Below are positions 33,207-42,510 of a DNA stretch of 64,000 bases, piece by piece. Source of the stretch: an uncultured Peptoniphilaceae bacterium (GTDB taxonomy: Bacteria; Bacillota; Clostridia; Tissierellales; Peptoniphilaceae). How positions within the stretch are numbered: the stretch's first letter is position 1; each line of letters begins with the position of its first letter. The position numbers were made by a program, and so were the translations under genes. Location: positions 124,001-188,000 of the forward strand of contig CALTTP010000003.1 in assembly GCA_943912255.1 (NCBI GenBank), read 5' to 3'. The notes under the pieces were generated by a model. The model saw only the letters and a list, made by a program, of their open reading frames with translations, searched no databases and had not been told where the DNA came from.

Positions 33207-34065
33207 TTTAAAAGTAAATTATGGAAATTTCACTGCTTTGGATATACAGCGGGAAATCAGTATCGATAGAAATAGAAAACTTGGAGTACTAGGTTCCAAT
33301 GGGGCAGGTAAAACCACTCTTGTCAATGCAATCATGGAACTTGTACCCTATGAAGGAAGTATAGTAAAGGCAATTCCAAAAGAAGAGATTGCCGTTCATA
33401 TGCAAAATAATTACTATCCAGATAATATTGCCGTTAGAACGGTTATGGAGGCCATACTAGGTTCAAAACTTGAAAAAAGTGAAAAGGCAATGAAGTTGAT
33501 AAAGTTCTTTAAATTTGAATCTGCCCTAAAGAAGACTTTTAAAGAATTGTCTGGAGGACAGAAGCAAAGACTGACAGTTATTTTGGTACTGGCAGAGGAA
33601 AGTCCAATAACCATTTTTGACGAAGTGACTTCTGGATTAGATTTTCAAACTAGAACGGCTTTAATGGATTTACTTGAAAAATGGTATGTGGACAGAGATG
33701 ACACTTTGATTTTAGTTTCCCATTACTATGATGAATTAGAAAAATTGGTTGATGATGTGTTAATTCTAGAAAAGGGAAAACTCATAGATTATGGGAACAA
33801 AACTGAACTTTTCAACAAGTACTGTGGGCAGAGAGTGATTTCATTTTCTGAAGAACAATATAAGGAAGATTTGATGAAGGACTTTGTAAAGATCTACGGT
33901 CCTGAGGGAAAGATAGTCTTTTCTGTAAATGACAATGAGGAAGAAGCGAGGCTTCAAAAGATTATGATAGATGAGAATATAGATTTTGAAAGGTCATCTA
34001 ATGACATGGAAACCATGTATATCAATGCTTTAAGAAAGGCAGGGATTAACAATGAAGAAAAATAA
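33190..34065 (+). CDS. ABC transporter ATP-binding protein
   Basis: 291 residues from the ATG at 33190 behind AAGGAGAA, overlapping the kinase end. Walker A is GSNGAGKTT (~35), the signature LSGGQKQRL (~119), Walker B ITIFDEVTSG (~140) and the switch His lies in LVSHYYDEL. The C-terminal ~80 residues form an extra domain. It pairs with the next permease to form a two-gene exporter of ABC-2 type, regulated in all likelihood by the upstream two-component system. Confidence 0.92.
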   Translation: MITINDLKVNYGNFTALDIQREISIDRNRKLGVLGSNGAGKTTLVNAIMELVPYEGSIVKAIPKEEIAVHMQNNYYPDNIAVRTVMEAILGSKLEKSEKAMKLIKFFKFESALKKTFKELSGGQKQRLTVILVLAEESPITIFDEVTSGLDFQTRTALMDLLEKWYVDRDDTLILVSHYYDELEKLVDDVLILEKGKLIDYGNKTELFNKYCGQRVISFSEEQYKEDLMKDFVKIYGPEGKIVFSVNDNEEEARLQKIMIDENIDFERSSNDMETMYINALRKAGINNEEK

Positions 34066-34840
34066 TTTTAAGTATCTCCTAATAATGGAATTGAAGATTA
34101 TGTTGAAAAATGTGTTGTATTTGATCTTTGGTCTTTTTCTGCCCTTGTTTTTACTGCTCCTTGTAGGAAAGGCAGGACTGGAAGGGGTTCCCAAGGAGGT
34201 TTTACCAAAAGTACACACCAGTTTATTAATTGGATTTGCCGTTGTAATTCCCTTTTCTACCATGCATATAGGTTATGCTGCCATCTATGCAGAGTCCTTA
34301 GAAAAGGAAATCCCCCTGAGGATGGAACTTTTTGGAAATAGCCCAAGAAAGTTATTTCTAGCAAAATTAGTGGCAAATTTGATATATGTTACCATTGCCA
34401 TGGTAGTATATACTATAGTTGCCGTTTCCAACCTAGAAGTTCAAGCGCCATCTGTAAAGGGATTAATAGGATGTTTGGTACTATTTTATATAATCTCCAC
34501 TCTATTTTTATTGCTGGCCCATGGCATTGCCTACGCTACTAGAAAGTTTGGTACCACCTACGCCTTTACCATGAGCTTTTACTTCTTCTGTATGGTGGTT
34601 TCTGGATTTATGGGAATACCGAAGGAAACTATGCCTAAATTTTTAAATAAATTTGCCTCACTATTTATTCCCATGTACCATATACAGGAGGAAAACTTCT
34701 TGAAATTCTACTTGGGAGAATCTTCAAACATATCTCCATTAATACAGTCCACTATAACCTTTGGAGCAGTAGTCCTTTTAATTTTTATTGGTGCCCATAA
34801 ATTTAGGGAAAGGGTTGGACAGTTCAAAAAAATTGGATAA
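34052..34840 (+). CDS. ABC-2 type transporter permease
   Basis: A 262-residue protein with six predicted membrane helices (first at ~18-40, last at ~232-250), the ABC-2 layout. It overlaps the ATPase gene by 14 bp, so both are translated together. Likely exports a lipid-like, peptide or antibiotic substrate; the sequence does not show which. A terminator follows. Confidence 0.88.
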   Translation: MKKNNFKYLLIMELKIMLKNVLYLIFGLFLPLFLLLLVGKAGLEGVPKEVLPKVHTSLLIGFAVVIPFSTMHIGYAAIYAESLEKEIPLRMELFGNSPRKLFLAKLVANLIYVTIAMVVYTIVAVSNLEVQAPSVKGLIGCLVLFYIISTLFLLLAHGIAYATRKFGTTYAFTMSFYFFCMVVSGFMGIPKETMPKFLNKFASLFIPMYHIQEENFLKFYLGESSNISPLIQSTITFGAVVLLIFIGAHKFRERVGQFKKIG

Positions 34841-34848
34841 ACTAAAAT

Positions 34849-34876
34849 AACCGTCCTAAAAGGGGCGGTTTTTTTA
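34849..34876 (+). terminator. Terminator of the two-component/ABC operon
   Basis: AACCGTCC (34849-34856) pairs with GGGCGGTT (34863-34870, one G-T pair) and is followed by TTTTTTT. Confidence 0.9.
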
Positions 34877-34957
34877 ATGGAGCTTAAAAATTAATTTGTT
34901 ATGTGATATCTTAGCAACCTTCTTTGTTTTAAAGTATAATACTACTTAGGAGGAACT

Positions 34958-37501
34958 ATGAGAGAATTTTTTGAGAAATTAGAGCATCAAAAGTATTTTT
35001 ATTTTGCCTTAGCATTTATAATACCTTTTTTGACTTTTATTATTATATACTTAGCTAACACATACTACCCTGTTGGAAGACATCAAATACTTATTGTAGA
35101 TGCCTACCATCAGTACTATCAGTTTTATCAAGTACTTAGAGAAAAGTTACTAGATGGGGGAGGGTTTCTATATACCTTTAGAATGGGCCTTGGTTCCGAT
35201 TTCTTGGGACTGGCTGCCTATTATTTGATTTCGCCAATCAATTTATTTCTACTAGCAGTTCCAGAAAATCTACTTATAGTATTCTTTGAACTGGCAATTG
35301 CCATTAAGATTGGCCTTATGGGATTTACCTTTAGCATCTATCTCTACTGGATCTATCAAAAGAAGGACTATGCCATGGTGGCATTTTCTTTAATATATTC
35401 CCTAGGGGGATTTGTAGCAGGATATTTTTGGAATATTATGTGGTTAGATGTTCTCATACTATTTCCCTTGGTAATCCTGGGAATAAAGAATATAGTCATA
35501 AAAGATTCCTACAGACTTTACTTCTTTTCTCTACTAGGATGCTTTTTACTTAACTACTATATGTCTGTTTTTGTATCCTTTGCTGTAATAATATTTTATC
35601 TTGGATTTAGCTTTATAAGAGGACTGGACATAAAGACATTTTTCAAAAAGGGTTTTAAGGCCCTGTTCTATTCGGTGTTTTGTGGACTATTATCTGCCTT
35701 TATTTTGCTTCCTACGGCAATAGGACTTACTAGGGTCTATAAATCGGCAAGTCCCTTTACAGGAGAAGTGAAGCTAATCAATGATTTTCATGACCTATTT
35801 GCAAATGCACTGGCTTTTAACTCTTCCACCGTTAGAGATGGCCTACCAAATATTTACAGTGGGCTAATAATTATATTCTTTGTATTTATTTATATACTAT
35901 CAAAGGGGATTTTAAAGAGGGAGAAGTTATTTTCTCTAATATTAGTAGCCTTTTTGTATTTGAGCACCAATGTAAACGTCCTAGACTATATTTGGCATGG
36001 GTTTAGATACTCTAATATGCTTCCAGCAAGATTTACCTTTATACTTTCCTTTGTAGTTGGGATAATATGCTATAAGACCTTTATGAACCTAAATTTCAAG
36101 GACAATAAATTCCTTATACCTCTAGGTATTTTAGTTTTACTTATTGTATTTTACTTAGGTAGAGAGAGGGATTGGACCATTGCTGTTGCAAATTTAGTGT
36201 TAATGACAGTTTATATAGGTCTTACTTTTATTTCCCATTATCAACGGACAACAGCCAGAGGCTTACTATGTTTTATATTAATAGCAGAACTTATAGTAAA
36301 TATATCCGTAGGTGTGTACTCTGGAGGAACTACTGACTATTATGACTTTATCAAGTATAAAGAGGAAATAAATGCCCTAAAGTCTAGAATAAATGAAGAT
36401 GAATTTTATAGAGCTGAATCTATGGAGCGCTTTACATTTAATGACCCAGCTTTATATGGATACAATGGCCTTGCCATGTTTTCATCTACCCTAGATAAGA
36501 GAATGTCTTTGTTTATGGAAAATATGGGTCATGCTTCAAGTCCCGCAGGAAATAGAATTTACTACAATTACACCACACCTATTATCAATTCCTTTTTAAA
36601 TATCAAGTATCTCTTCCAAAAGGAGAAAGCCATAGATATTTTTGGTTTTGAAAAGGAAAGACAAGTGGGCCAGGCAACCTTGCAAAAGAACCAGTTTCCA
36701 ATGCCCTTAGCCTTTGAGCCTAAGGGAGACATAGAACATAGAAGCTATAAATATGATAATATTGAAAATCAAGAAGAGTTTTTTAACGCTCTTTCAGGTA
36801 GGGAAGATAAGATTTTTACCATGATAACAAGGTCCGGGGTTACAGCAGACGATTTAAAAATAAACGATGAGACCGAGGATAAAATATTCTATACCACACC
36901 AGAACAGGAAGAAAATTTAATTTTGGAATATGATATTCCTGAAGATGGATACTACTACTTTGACTCCGATAGTGTGGAAGATAATCAGTTTACCTTAGAT
37001 GTTTATGGGGAACTTACGGACTTTGATATTAGAAATAGAAATATCACCGGTGGAATCTTCCTTGAAGGAGGAACCTATCTTAAAGTCAAAGTCAACTTAG
37101 GAAAGGACGACGATGGAAACTTTGCCTTTAGGGTTTTTAAGCTGGAGGAAGAACCCTTTATTAGGGCCTATGAAAAAGCTGTGGAAAATACTGGGAAAAA
37201 CATCCAAGTAAAAAAGGAAAAAGTATCCTTTGATATAGACTCAAAATCGGGGAAAATACTTACATCAATTCCCTATAACAAAGGTTGGAAAGCCTATGTC
37301 AATGGAAAAGAAGTAAAAACCGATGTGTTTTATGATGCTTTTTTAGTAGTCCATGGACTACCAGGTAAAAATCATGTGGAGCTTAAGTATTCACCTACTG
37401 GCTTTGTTTATGGACTGGGAATTTCAGGAGTTTCTTTAATTGTGTTACTGCTGTTAAAGAGGAGGACTTTAAAGGCGATTTTTATAGATAAGAGTCATTA
37501 A
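34958..37501 (+). CDS. YfhO family membrane glycosyltransferase-like protein
   Basis: 847 residues. A dozen or more membrane helices fill residues 15-460. An Asp-containing first outer loop reads ILIVDAYHQYYQF (~44), typical of GT-C-fold YfhO proteins. A large extracytoplasmic C-terminal beta-rich region (~470-825) and a last helix (~825-840) follow. B. subtilis YfhO glycosylates lipoteichoic acid. RBS AGGAGG, with TATAAT 22 bp before the start. The neighbours downstream also look like glycan-modifying genes. Confidence 0.85.
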   Translation: MREFFEKLEHQKYFYFALAFIIPFLTFIIIYLANTYYPVGRHQILIVDAYHQYYQFYQVLREKLLDGGGFLYTFRMGLGSDFLGLAAYYLISPINLFLLAVPENLLIVFFELAIAIKIGLMGFTFSIYLYWIYQKKDYAMVAFSLIYSLGGFVAGYFWNIMWLDVLILFPLVILGIKNIVIKDSYRLYFFSLLGCFLLNYYMSVFVSFAVIIFYLGFSFIRGLDIKTFFKKGFKALFYSVFCGLLSAFILLPTAIGLTRVYKSASPFTGEVKLINDFHDLFANALAFNSSTVRDGLPNIYSGLIIIFFVFIYILSKGILKREKLFSLILVAFLYLSTNVNVLDYIWHGFRYSNMLPARFTFILSFVVGIICYKTFMNLNFKDNKFLIPLGILVLLIVFYLGRERDWTIAVANLVLMTVYIGLTFISHYQRTTARGLLCFILIAELIVNISVGVYSGGTTDYYDFIKYKEEINALKSRINEDEFYRAESMERFTFNDPALYGYNGLAMFSSTLDKRMSLFMENMGHASSPAGNRIYYNYTTPIINSFLNIKYLFQKEKAIDIFGFEKERQVGQATLQKNQFPMPLAFEPKGDIEHRSYKYDNIENQEEFFNALSGREDKIFTMITRSGVTADDLKINDETEDKIFYTTPEQEENLILEYDIPEDGYYYFDSDSVEDNQFTLDVYGELTDFDIRNRNITGGIFLEGGTYLKVKVNLGKDDDGNFAFRVFKLEEEPFIRAYEKAVENTGKNIQVKKEKVSFDIDSKSGKILTSIPYNKGWKAYVNGKEVKTDVFYDAFLVVHGLPGKNHVELKYSPTGFVYGLGISGVSLIVLLLLKRRTLKAIFIDKSH

Positions 37502-37526
37502 ATAACCTCAATTGGAAAGGAAAGAA

Positions 37527-38591
37527 ATGGAAGTAAAGGAAATAAGAAGTTTTGAAGATTTTGAAAAATCTTTTCACGATATTGAAAAATTATGGGAAAA
37601 TTGTAGGGAAAGGGAGATTTTTTATTCTCCCTTGTTTTTAAAACAGTATATTAAGTCCTACAAGAAGGAAAATTTGCTTTTTTTATTGATGTACCACAAT
37701 AAAAAGCCAGCACTTTTGGCCCCCTTTGAAATTATCCAAAGAAATATAGGCTTTTTGAAATGGAGTGAGCTAAGGTTTGCCATTGAAGGGGACTTTAAGA
37801 ATTTTATCTTGGACAATAGTTTGGGAAATGAGGACACTCTATTAAAAAATATCTTTAAGCATATTAAAAAACTTGAAGTGGATAGGGTCTCTTTGGACAA
37901 TATACTCCCAGATTCCAGCCTTTGTAGATATATATTAAAAAATCAACGACTTAATCCCAATTTAAAATCCCAAAACTTGGTGCCGATTTTAGACTTTGAT
38001 AAATTTAAGGACTTTGAAGAATTTGAAAGGACTTTCCCTGCAAATACTAGAAAGTATAAGAATAAATTGTTGAGAGAGAAAAATGTGGAATTTGAGGTCG
38101 TGGATGAGATGACTGAAAGCCTATATGAGGAAATAAAGAACCTTCATATTAAGGAGAAAGACTTTTTAAAGAGTTCTGGAAGAACTGAGAGATACTCACT
38201 ATATGAAGATGACAATAGAGAGGACTTTATAAAGAATATTCAGCTTTCTTCAAAGGCAGTTAGACTGTTTATACTATGGGATTTGGATAGCAAAAAGATA
38301 ATCGCCTATAGAAATTGTTATATTAACGGTAAAGAACTGGTCTCATGGAACACAGCCTATGACCCAGAATATAGGGACTACAGTTTAAGCAACGGCATAT
38401 TCTATTTTATCTTCAAAAATTTCTTTGAACAGGATAAATATTCTAGGTTTAATTTTGGAGTAGGGGGTTACCCTTGGAAGTTTGGCTATGCCAATGGCTT
38501 TACCAATGTTTATATTCTAGATTACTTTAAGTCTGATAAGGGCAAGAAAATAGAAAGGCTAATTAAGATAAAGAAAGGTTTTAAGGATTAG
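37527..38591 (+). CDS. BioF2-like GNAT acetyltransferase
   Basis: 354 residues from the ATG at 37527, 6 nt behind GGAAAGG; an in-frame TTG at 37512 precedes that site. It resembles the BioF2-like/CelD acetyltransferase group: the second half has TFPANTRKYKNKLLRE (~170), a long central helix, and FNFGVGGYPWKFGYANGF (~310), with alternating strands as in double-GNAT folds. Such proteins act in polysaccharide or peptidoglycan modification (the FemAB fold is related). Exact substrate unknown. Five bp before the PIG-L gene. Confidence 0.72.
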   Translation: MEVKEIRSFEDFEKSFHDIEKLWENCREREIFYSPLFLKQYIKSYKKENLLFLLMYHNKKPALLAPFEIIQRNIGFLKWSELRFAIEGDFKNFILDNSLGNEDTLLKNIFKHIKKLEVDRVSLDNILPDSSLCRYILKNQRLNPNLKSQNLVPILDFDKFKDFEEFERTFPANTRKYKNKLLREKNVEFEVVDEMTESLYEEIKNLHIKEKDFLKSSGRTERYSLYEDDNREDFIKNIQLSSKAVRLFILWDLDSKKIIAYRNCYINGKELVSWNTAYDPEYRDYSLSNGIFYFIFKNFFEQDKYSRFNFGVGGYPWKFGYANGFTNVYILDYFKSDKGKKIERLIKIKKGFKD

Positions 38592-38595
38592 AAAA

Positions 38596-39444
38596 ATGTG
38601 GAAAGATATAGCGGCAAAGGTCCTTTACTATCCTATAAAATGGTATAACCTTATCAATATTAGAAAAATTTATAGTGAAAAAAAGCTAAAGGTTACTTCA
38701 AAAGTAGAACTGCCACTGGGTAAAACTTTAGTGATTTCACCCCATGTGGACGATGAAACCATTGGTCTTGGGGGACTTTTAGATTCCAATAGAGCCAATA
38801 ATAGACAAGTGGATCTAATATATCTAACAGACTCCTCAGGGTCTAAAAGCAATTCTTTTGAAGATACAAAGACCCTTAGAGAAAAGGAGGCAAGACAACT
38901 GGTAACTGAGTTAAATATGGGGGACCTTAAGATTCTAAAAGCTAAGAATAACGATGTAAATCCTTATACAGATGAAGTAGTAAGGGAATTACATGAGTTT
39001 TTATCACGAAAGAACTATGAGAAAGTCTTCGTAGTCTCACCCTTTGACGCCCACTATGAACATAGATGGACCAACAATGTGTTTTTTAAAGCTCTAAATG
39101 GTGGGGACTTTGATTTTGATATCTATCTATATGAAGTCAGTAACCTACTGCCAGATGAATGGATAAATACCTTTCATACCTTTAATGGGGAGAAAAAGAA
39201 AAAAATATTCGACCTATTTATCAGTCAAAAAGTCGCTATGGATTTTGATATCTTTTTACAGTTAAATAGGTTTAAAGGGCTCCCTTTAGGTGAAAAATCT
39301 TTCGTAGAACTTTTTTCTAAACTTTCAGTGAAAGAATATAAAAAGTTGATGGAGAGTTTTTCAGAAGAGGAGATTAAAGAAAAATTACCTCGAAGAATCG
39401 CCAATCATAGGACTTTTTACAAGGTATTAAGGGATAATAAGTAA
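38596..39444 (+). CDS. PIG-L family N-acetylglucosamine deacetylase-like protein
   Basis: A 282-residue member of the PIG-L/LmbE superfamily of zinc-dependent deacetylases for N-acetylated sugars. The zinc motif is PHVDDE (~residues 51-56), followed by LGGLLD, and the late His cluster is AHYEHRWTN (~153-161). It follows the acetyltransferase by 4 bp, so acetylation and deacetylation of a sugar are encoded together. The substrate cannot be read from the sequence. Confidence 0.85.
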   Translation: MWKDIAAKVLYYPIKWYNLINIRKIYSEKKLKVTSKVELPLGKTLVISPHVDDETIGLGGLLDSNRANNRQVDLIYLTDSSGSKSNSFEDTKTLREKEARQLVTELNMGDLKILKAKNNDVNPYTDEVVRELHEFLSRKNYEKVFVVSPFDAHYEHRWTNNVFFKALNGGDFDFDIYLYEVSNLLPDEWINTFHTFNGEKKKKIFDLFISQKVAMDFDIFLQLNRFKGLPLGEKSFVELFSKLSVKEYKKLMESFSEEEIKEKLPRRIANHRTFYKVLRDNK

Positions 39445-39466
39445 AAGCACTCAATTGAGTGCTTTT
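39443..39466. terminator. Bidirectional terminator between convergent genes
   Basis: A perfect 24-bp palindrome (arm AAAAGCACTCAA) with A-run and T-run on its flanks serves both the PIG-L gene and the opposing heparinase gene. Confidence 0.92.
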
Positions 39467-39478
39467 AATAATCTTAAA

Positions 39479-41119
39479 TTAGTCAAGTCTAATCTCCACA
39501 TCTACTATCTTGTCAATTCCCCTTGTGTTTATATATAGCACAAGGGTTTTTTCTCCCGTGGCATAGGAGTAGGGGTAGTACATATCCTGTTTAAATTCAA
39601 TCTCTTCAGATGCCTTAAAGGAACCGATCTCTACATTATCTCTATACAAAAACACCTTATCCATTCCCTCGTCGGAATAGGCTGCAGTTATTCCAGGAGC
39701 CAAGTGAAAGTATAATTCATAGTCGTGTTCTTTTTCATCCTTTGAGCTTATAGAAGTTTGAATACTTACCTTATTTAAATTCTCATCGAATTCTATGTCT
39801 CTTTTTACATCTGCCTTAGAGGACCTTCGAGAAATGGCAGACATTTTATTTTCTCCAAGGTCAAACATCTCTCCATCTTGGATATTTGGGTCTATGGACT
39901 CCTCCTTATCTATTACCACGCTATTGTGGGCGGGATAGGTTCTAACGTACTTGGTCAGTGGGTTGTCCCAGTCATATCCAATCTTTCCTGCTTCTGTGAT
40001 AATATCTCCATCCTTATAGAGCCAGAAGGATAGATCATGGTCGTGGTGATGATAGTTTAAATAGGACTGGCCAATAAAAGCTAGGTAGGCCTTCTTGGTT
40101 TTATAGATATCATATCCCGACTCTAAGAATTTATGTCTACCACCTTTTGAAGCAGCTTCAATCTCCTCATTGGTATAAAGGTATGTTAAATCCGGCTTAT
40201 ATCTTTTAGTATCTCCAATATTTGGAGTGTAACCATTGGGTAGTAGAATGGATTTTGAGTAATTTACAGAAGATTTGTAAATATCTTTAAGCTCACCATA
40301 CCTTGTAAAGTCGATTTCTTGGCTGGACCTAAAGAAGTCCTTTAATATACAGAGCATTTCATAGTGATACTCGGGAGAGTTTTCCAAATGAACCCCCTCT
40401 TTTGAAAAGGAACCAAGGAAATAATCTTCCAGCCTTTTAGAGGAGAGTTCTACATAGTCCTGTCGATTAAAGGCCTTTCCATAGGAATATAGGGCTAGGT
40501 CTTGGAACATACCATGGTTGTTAAATCCAGTGTACATTTCAGTAGCAAGTTTTTCAGCTGTAAACTCCAAGTTTTCTCTAAGTATTCTAAGTTTTTCCTC
40601 AGTGAGATGAATCTTTGCCACTTTATAAAATCTAACTATATTCAACATCCTTTGAGCCGTAGCCTCGTCATGCCAAGGCATATTGTATATGGGATCAAAA
40701 TCATAGGGGCATTGGTCTATAAAATCCTCTAGATATTCATAGCCCTTGTCTAAGTAGATGGTTTTATTTGTTTGTTCATATGCATTAATAAGATCGTTTA
40801 ACATAAAAAAAGAGTAAAGGTATCTTTGATCCGATCTATTTTCTTCTTTAAATTTATTCATATCTCCAGTATAGATCCAGTAGTAGTCTTTCTTAGAAGG
40901 TATACTTATCTTATTGTTAAGAAGGTTTTCACTTTCCTTTAAATAATTGGAAGAGAAAGTCTCCCTTCTAAGTCCTGCACGCTTCACATAGAGATCCTTT
41001 GCCCAGTAATCCTCTTGGAAAAATCTTTCCACAACTAGTGCTACTGTAACAATAGATATCATCAAAAGACCTAAAGCTAGAATATATGAGTATAAATTAA
41101 TATCTATCTTTTTCTTCAA
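39479..41119 (-). CDS. Heparinase II/III family polysaccharide lyase
   Basis: 546 residues on the minus strand. An N-terminal membrane anchor or uncleaved signal (~11-33) precedes an alginate-lyase-like alpha/alpha toroid with MPWHDEATAQRM (~153) and NNHGMFQDLALYSY (~203). The heparinase II/III beta domain has YLNYHHHDHDLSFWLY (~362) and AHNSVVIDK. The family cleaves uronic acid-containing glycans. Anchoring implies activity outside the cell, for self-glycan release or host glycan use. It is divergent from the secreted-protein gene at 41391 and convergent with the glycan group. It has no linked PTS or sulfatase in view. Confidence 0.85.
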   Translation of the reverse strand: MKKKIDINLYSYILALGLLMISIVTVALVVERFFQEDYWAKDLYVKRAGLRRETFSSNYLKESENLLNNKISIPSKKDYYWIYTGDMNKFKEENRSDQRYLYSFFMLNDLINAYEQTNKTIYLDKGYEYLEDFIDQCPYDFDPIYNMPWHDEATAQRMLNIVRFYKVAKIHLTEEKLRILRENLEFTAEKLATEMYTGFNNHGMFQDLALYSYGKAFNRQDYVELSSKRLEDYFLGSFSKEGVHLENSPEYHYEMLCILKDFFRSSQEIDFTRYGELKDIYKSSVNYSKSILLPNGYTPNIGDTKRYKPDLTYLYTNEEIEAASKGGRHKFLESGYDIYKTKKAYLAFIGQSYLNYHHHDHDLSFWLYKDGDIITEAGKIGYDWDNPLTKYVRTYPAHNSVVIDKEESIDPNIQDGEMFDLGENKMSAISRRSSKADVKRDIEFDENLNKVSIQTSISSKDEKEHDYELYFHLAPGITAAYSDEGMDKVFLYRDNVEIGSFKASEEIEFKQDMYYPYSYATGEKTLVLYINTRGIDKIVDVEIRLD

Positions 41120-41300
41120 TTTTAACTCCTAAAATTATCCTCCAATCCATTATAGTATGTAATATAAAATAAAGAAAGGGTAAAGTTATTTCCGGTTTAA
41201 GGTCCATTAACCTCAAAATTCTAGGATGCTTTTGAACTGTTCTTATTTATACTCATAAATAGGACATACTACAAGAAAATAAAATAATGGCCCATAGACC

Positions 41301-41329
41301 TTGACAGAAACAGTCTAATCAGATATATT
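41301..41329 (+). promoter_or_regulatory. Strong promoter of the secreted-protein gene
   Basis: TTGACA (41301-41306) and TATATT (41324-41329) are separated by 17 bp, about 60 bp before the start of the 184-residue secreted protein. Confidence 0.82.
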
Positions 41330-41390
41330 TATAACGAAAACAAATAAAAACAGACGGAAAACTATAAGTTTATTTTAATGAGGAGGAAAT

Positions 41391-41945
41391 ATGATTAAAA
41401 ATAAAAGCATAGTTTCTATTTGTTTAGCAACTATTTTATTAAGTTCTACAGCTTTTTCATCAATCTCTTTTGCAAATTCTTCAAATAAGGTTGAAGAATT
41501 TGCAAATAATATAGCTAATGATATATCACAAGATACATTTGCAAATCTTTCAGAAGAATCAATGTATCTAATATTAAATGCAGTAAACGACATGCCTCAA
41601 GAAATGTTAAATAGAGGTAATTTTGATGAAATAAGCAAGTATATGAGATCTAAAGGTATAAATTTTGTACTTAAGGATGAAGAGCTACTTCAAATTCAAA
41701 GTTTCTGGGGTTGTGTTGGGGCGATAACTTGGGCAGTTGGAGCCACTGCTTTGGGAGTTGGATTATTAGCAAAATTAAAAAAATTTATTGCTATTTCAGG
41801 AGGAGTTAAAGCTGCTGCAACAGCATTAATTGCAATAGCACGTCAAGGTGCAACCATAGAAAATATTAATAGATTTGGCTCAACATTAGTAAGTATTGGA
41901 GGTACAATCTTAGGAATTAAGGAAATCAAAGAAGAATGCTTTTAA
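41391..41945 (+). CDS. Secreted protein of unknown function with hydrophobic C-terminal region
   Basis: 184 residues. A cleavable signal peptide (basic start, hydrophobic core, probable cut after SISFA near residue 28) is followed by an acidic helical middle part (~30-100) and a Gly/Ala-rich hydrophobic region starting FWGCVGAITWAVGATALG (~103). That region continues through a basic LKKFIAISGG turn to ~165, and the chain ends KEECF with a second Cys. Such a pro-region plus amphipathic, hydrophobic end recalls bacteriocin-like or membrane-active exported proteins. RBS GAGGAGG. It overlaps the next gene by 10 bp. Family not recognised. Confidence 0.72.
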   Translation: MIKNKSIVSICLATILLSSTAFSSISFANSSNKVEEFANNIANDISQDTFANLSEESMYLILNAVNDMPQEMLNRGNFDEISKYMRSKGINFVLKDEELLQIQSFWGCVGAITWAVGATALGVGLLAKLKKFIAISGGVKAAATALIAIARQGATIENINRFGSTLVSIGGTILGIKEIKEECF

Positions 41946-42148
41946 ATAAAAAAAGGAATTTCCTATGCTTCCAAATATTGTTATTAATAATACATCTTAT
42001 TTTAGGATATTTCTATGATGCCAACATGATGGGCATAGTAGCAATAATTATGGGAATTATTGCAAATCTAATTCCAGAAAAAAATAGGTGGATAAGGTCA
42101 GGAGTAATCTTGTTAACTATATCATCTGTGTTTCTGTTATTATCCTAA
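41936..42148 (+). CDS. Small membrane protein (possible partner of the secreted protein)
   Basis: A 70-residue protein with a basic start (LLNKKRN) and about three short membrane segments (~10-24, ~30-45, ~53-69). Its start overlaps the end of the secreted protein gene, which suggests a joint function. Small membrane proteins in this position often give self-immunity to an exported toxin, but that is inference only. Confidence 0.65.
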   Translation: MLLNKKRNFLCFQILLLIIHLILGYFYDANMMGIVAIIMGIIANLIPEKNRWIRSGVILLTISSVFLLLS

Positions 42149-42259
42149 CATGTTTCAAAATACTGAGGATAATTCAATACAAATTCTTATTCATACAACT
42201 TAATACTCACTGAAAATAAAAAAAGTAAAATCACAACAATAATTTTTAAGTCTATGTTT

Positions 42260-42304
42260 AGAACTCCTAATTTTTCAAAAAGAAAAATCAGGAGTTCTTT
42301 TAAT
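42260..42304 (+). terminator. Terminator between the secreted-protein pair and the PNP operon
   Basis: AGAACTCCT (42260-42268) and ATTTTTC (42270-42276) pair with GAAAAAT and AGGAGTTCT (42282-42298), with one mismatch, and run into TTTTAAT. The rest of 42149-42450 shows no gene. Confidence 0.85.
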
Positions 42305-42450
42305 AAAAACATCAATATTGAAAGACAAGAAAGAAAACGCGCTCAATACATATACGATATTATACTCTAGATATGTGAATCCTAAACTATTCTGATATTA
42401 GAGACATCCTACTTTGTATTTATCTAAAATCCTAGTATATGGAGGTGTTT

Positions 42451-42501
42451 ATGTATTTTATAACACTGTTAGTATATAATGTAGTTAAGACTATAGCTTG
42501 A
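42451..42501 (+). CDS. 16-residue leader peptide before the PNP gene
   Basis: ATG at 42451 lies behind a strong GGAGGTG site and opens a 16-codon frame (MYFITLLVYNVVKTIA) ending TGA at 42499-42501. The stop overlaps the GAGGAGG site of the next gene. The peptide is hydrophobic. It could be a leader coupling translation to the PNP gene, or a small membrane peptide. A TATAAT at 42475-42480 lies inside it, so an internal promoter is an alternative reading. Confidence 0.45.
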   Translation: MYFITLLVYNVVKTIA

Positions 42502-42510
42502 GGAGGAAAA

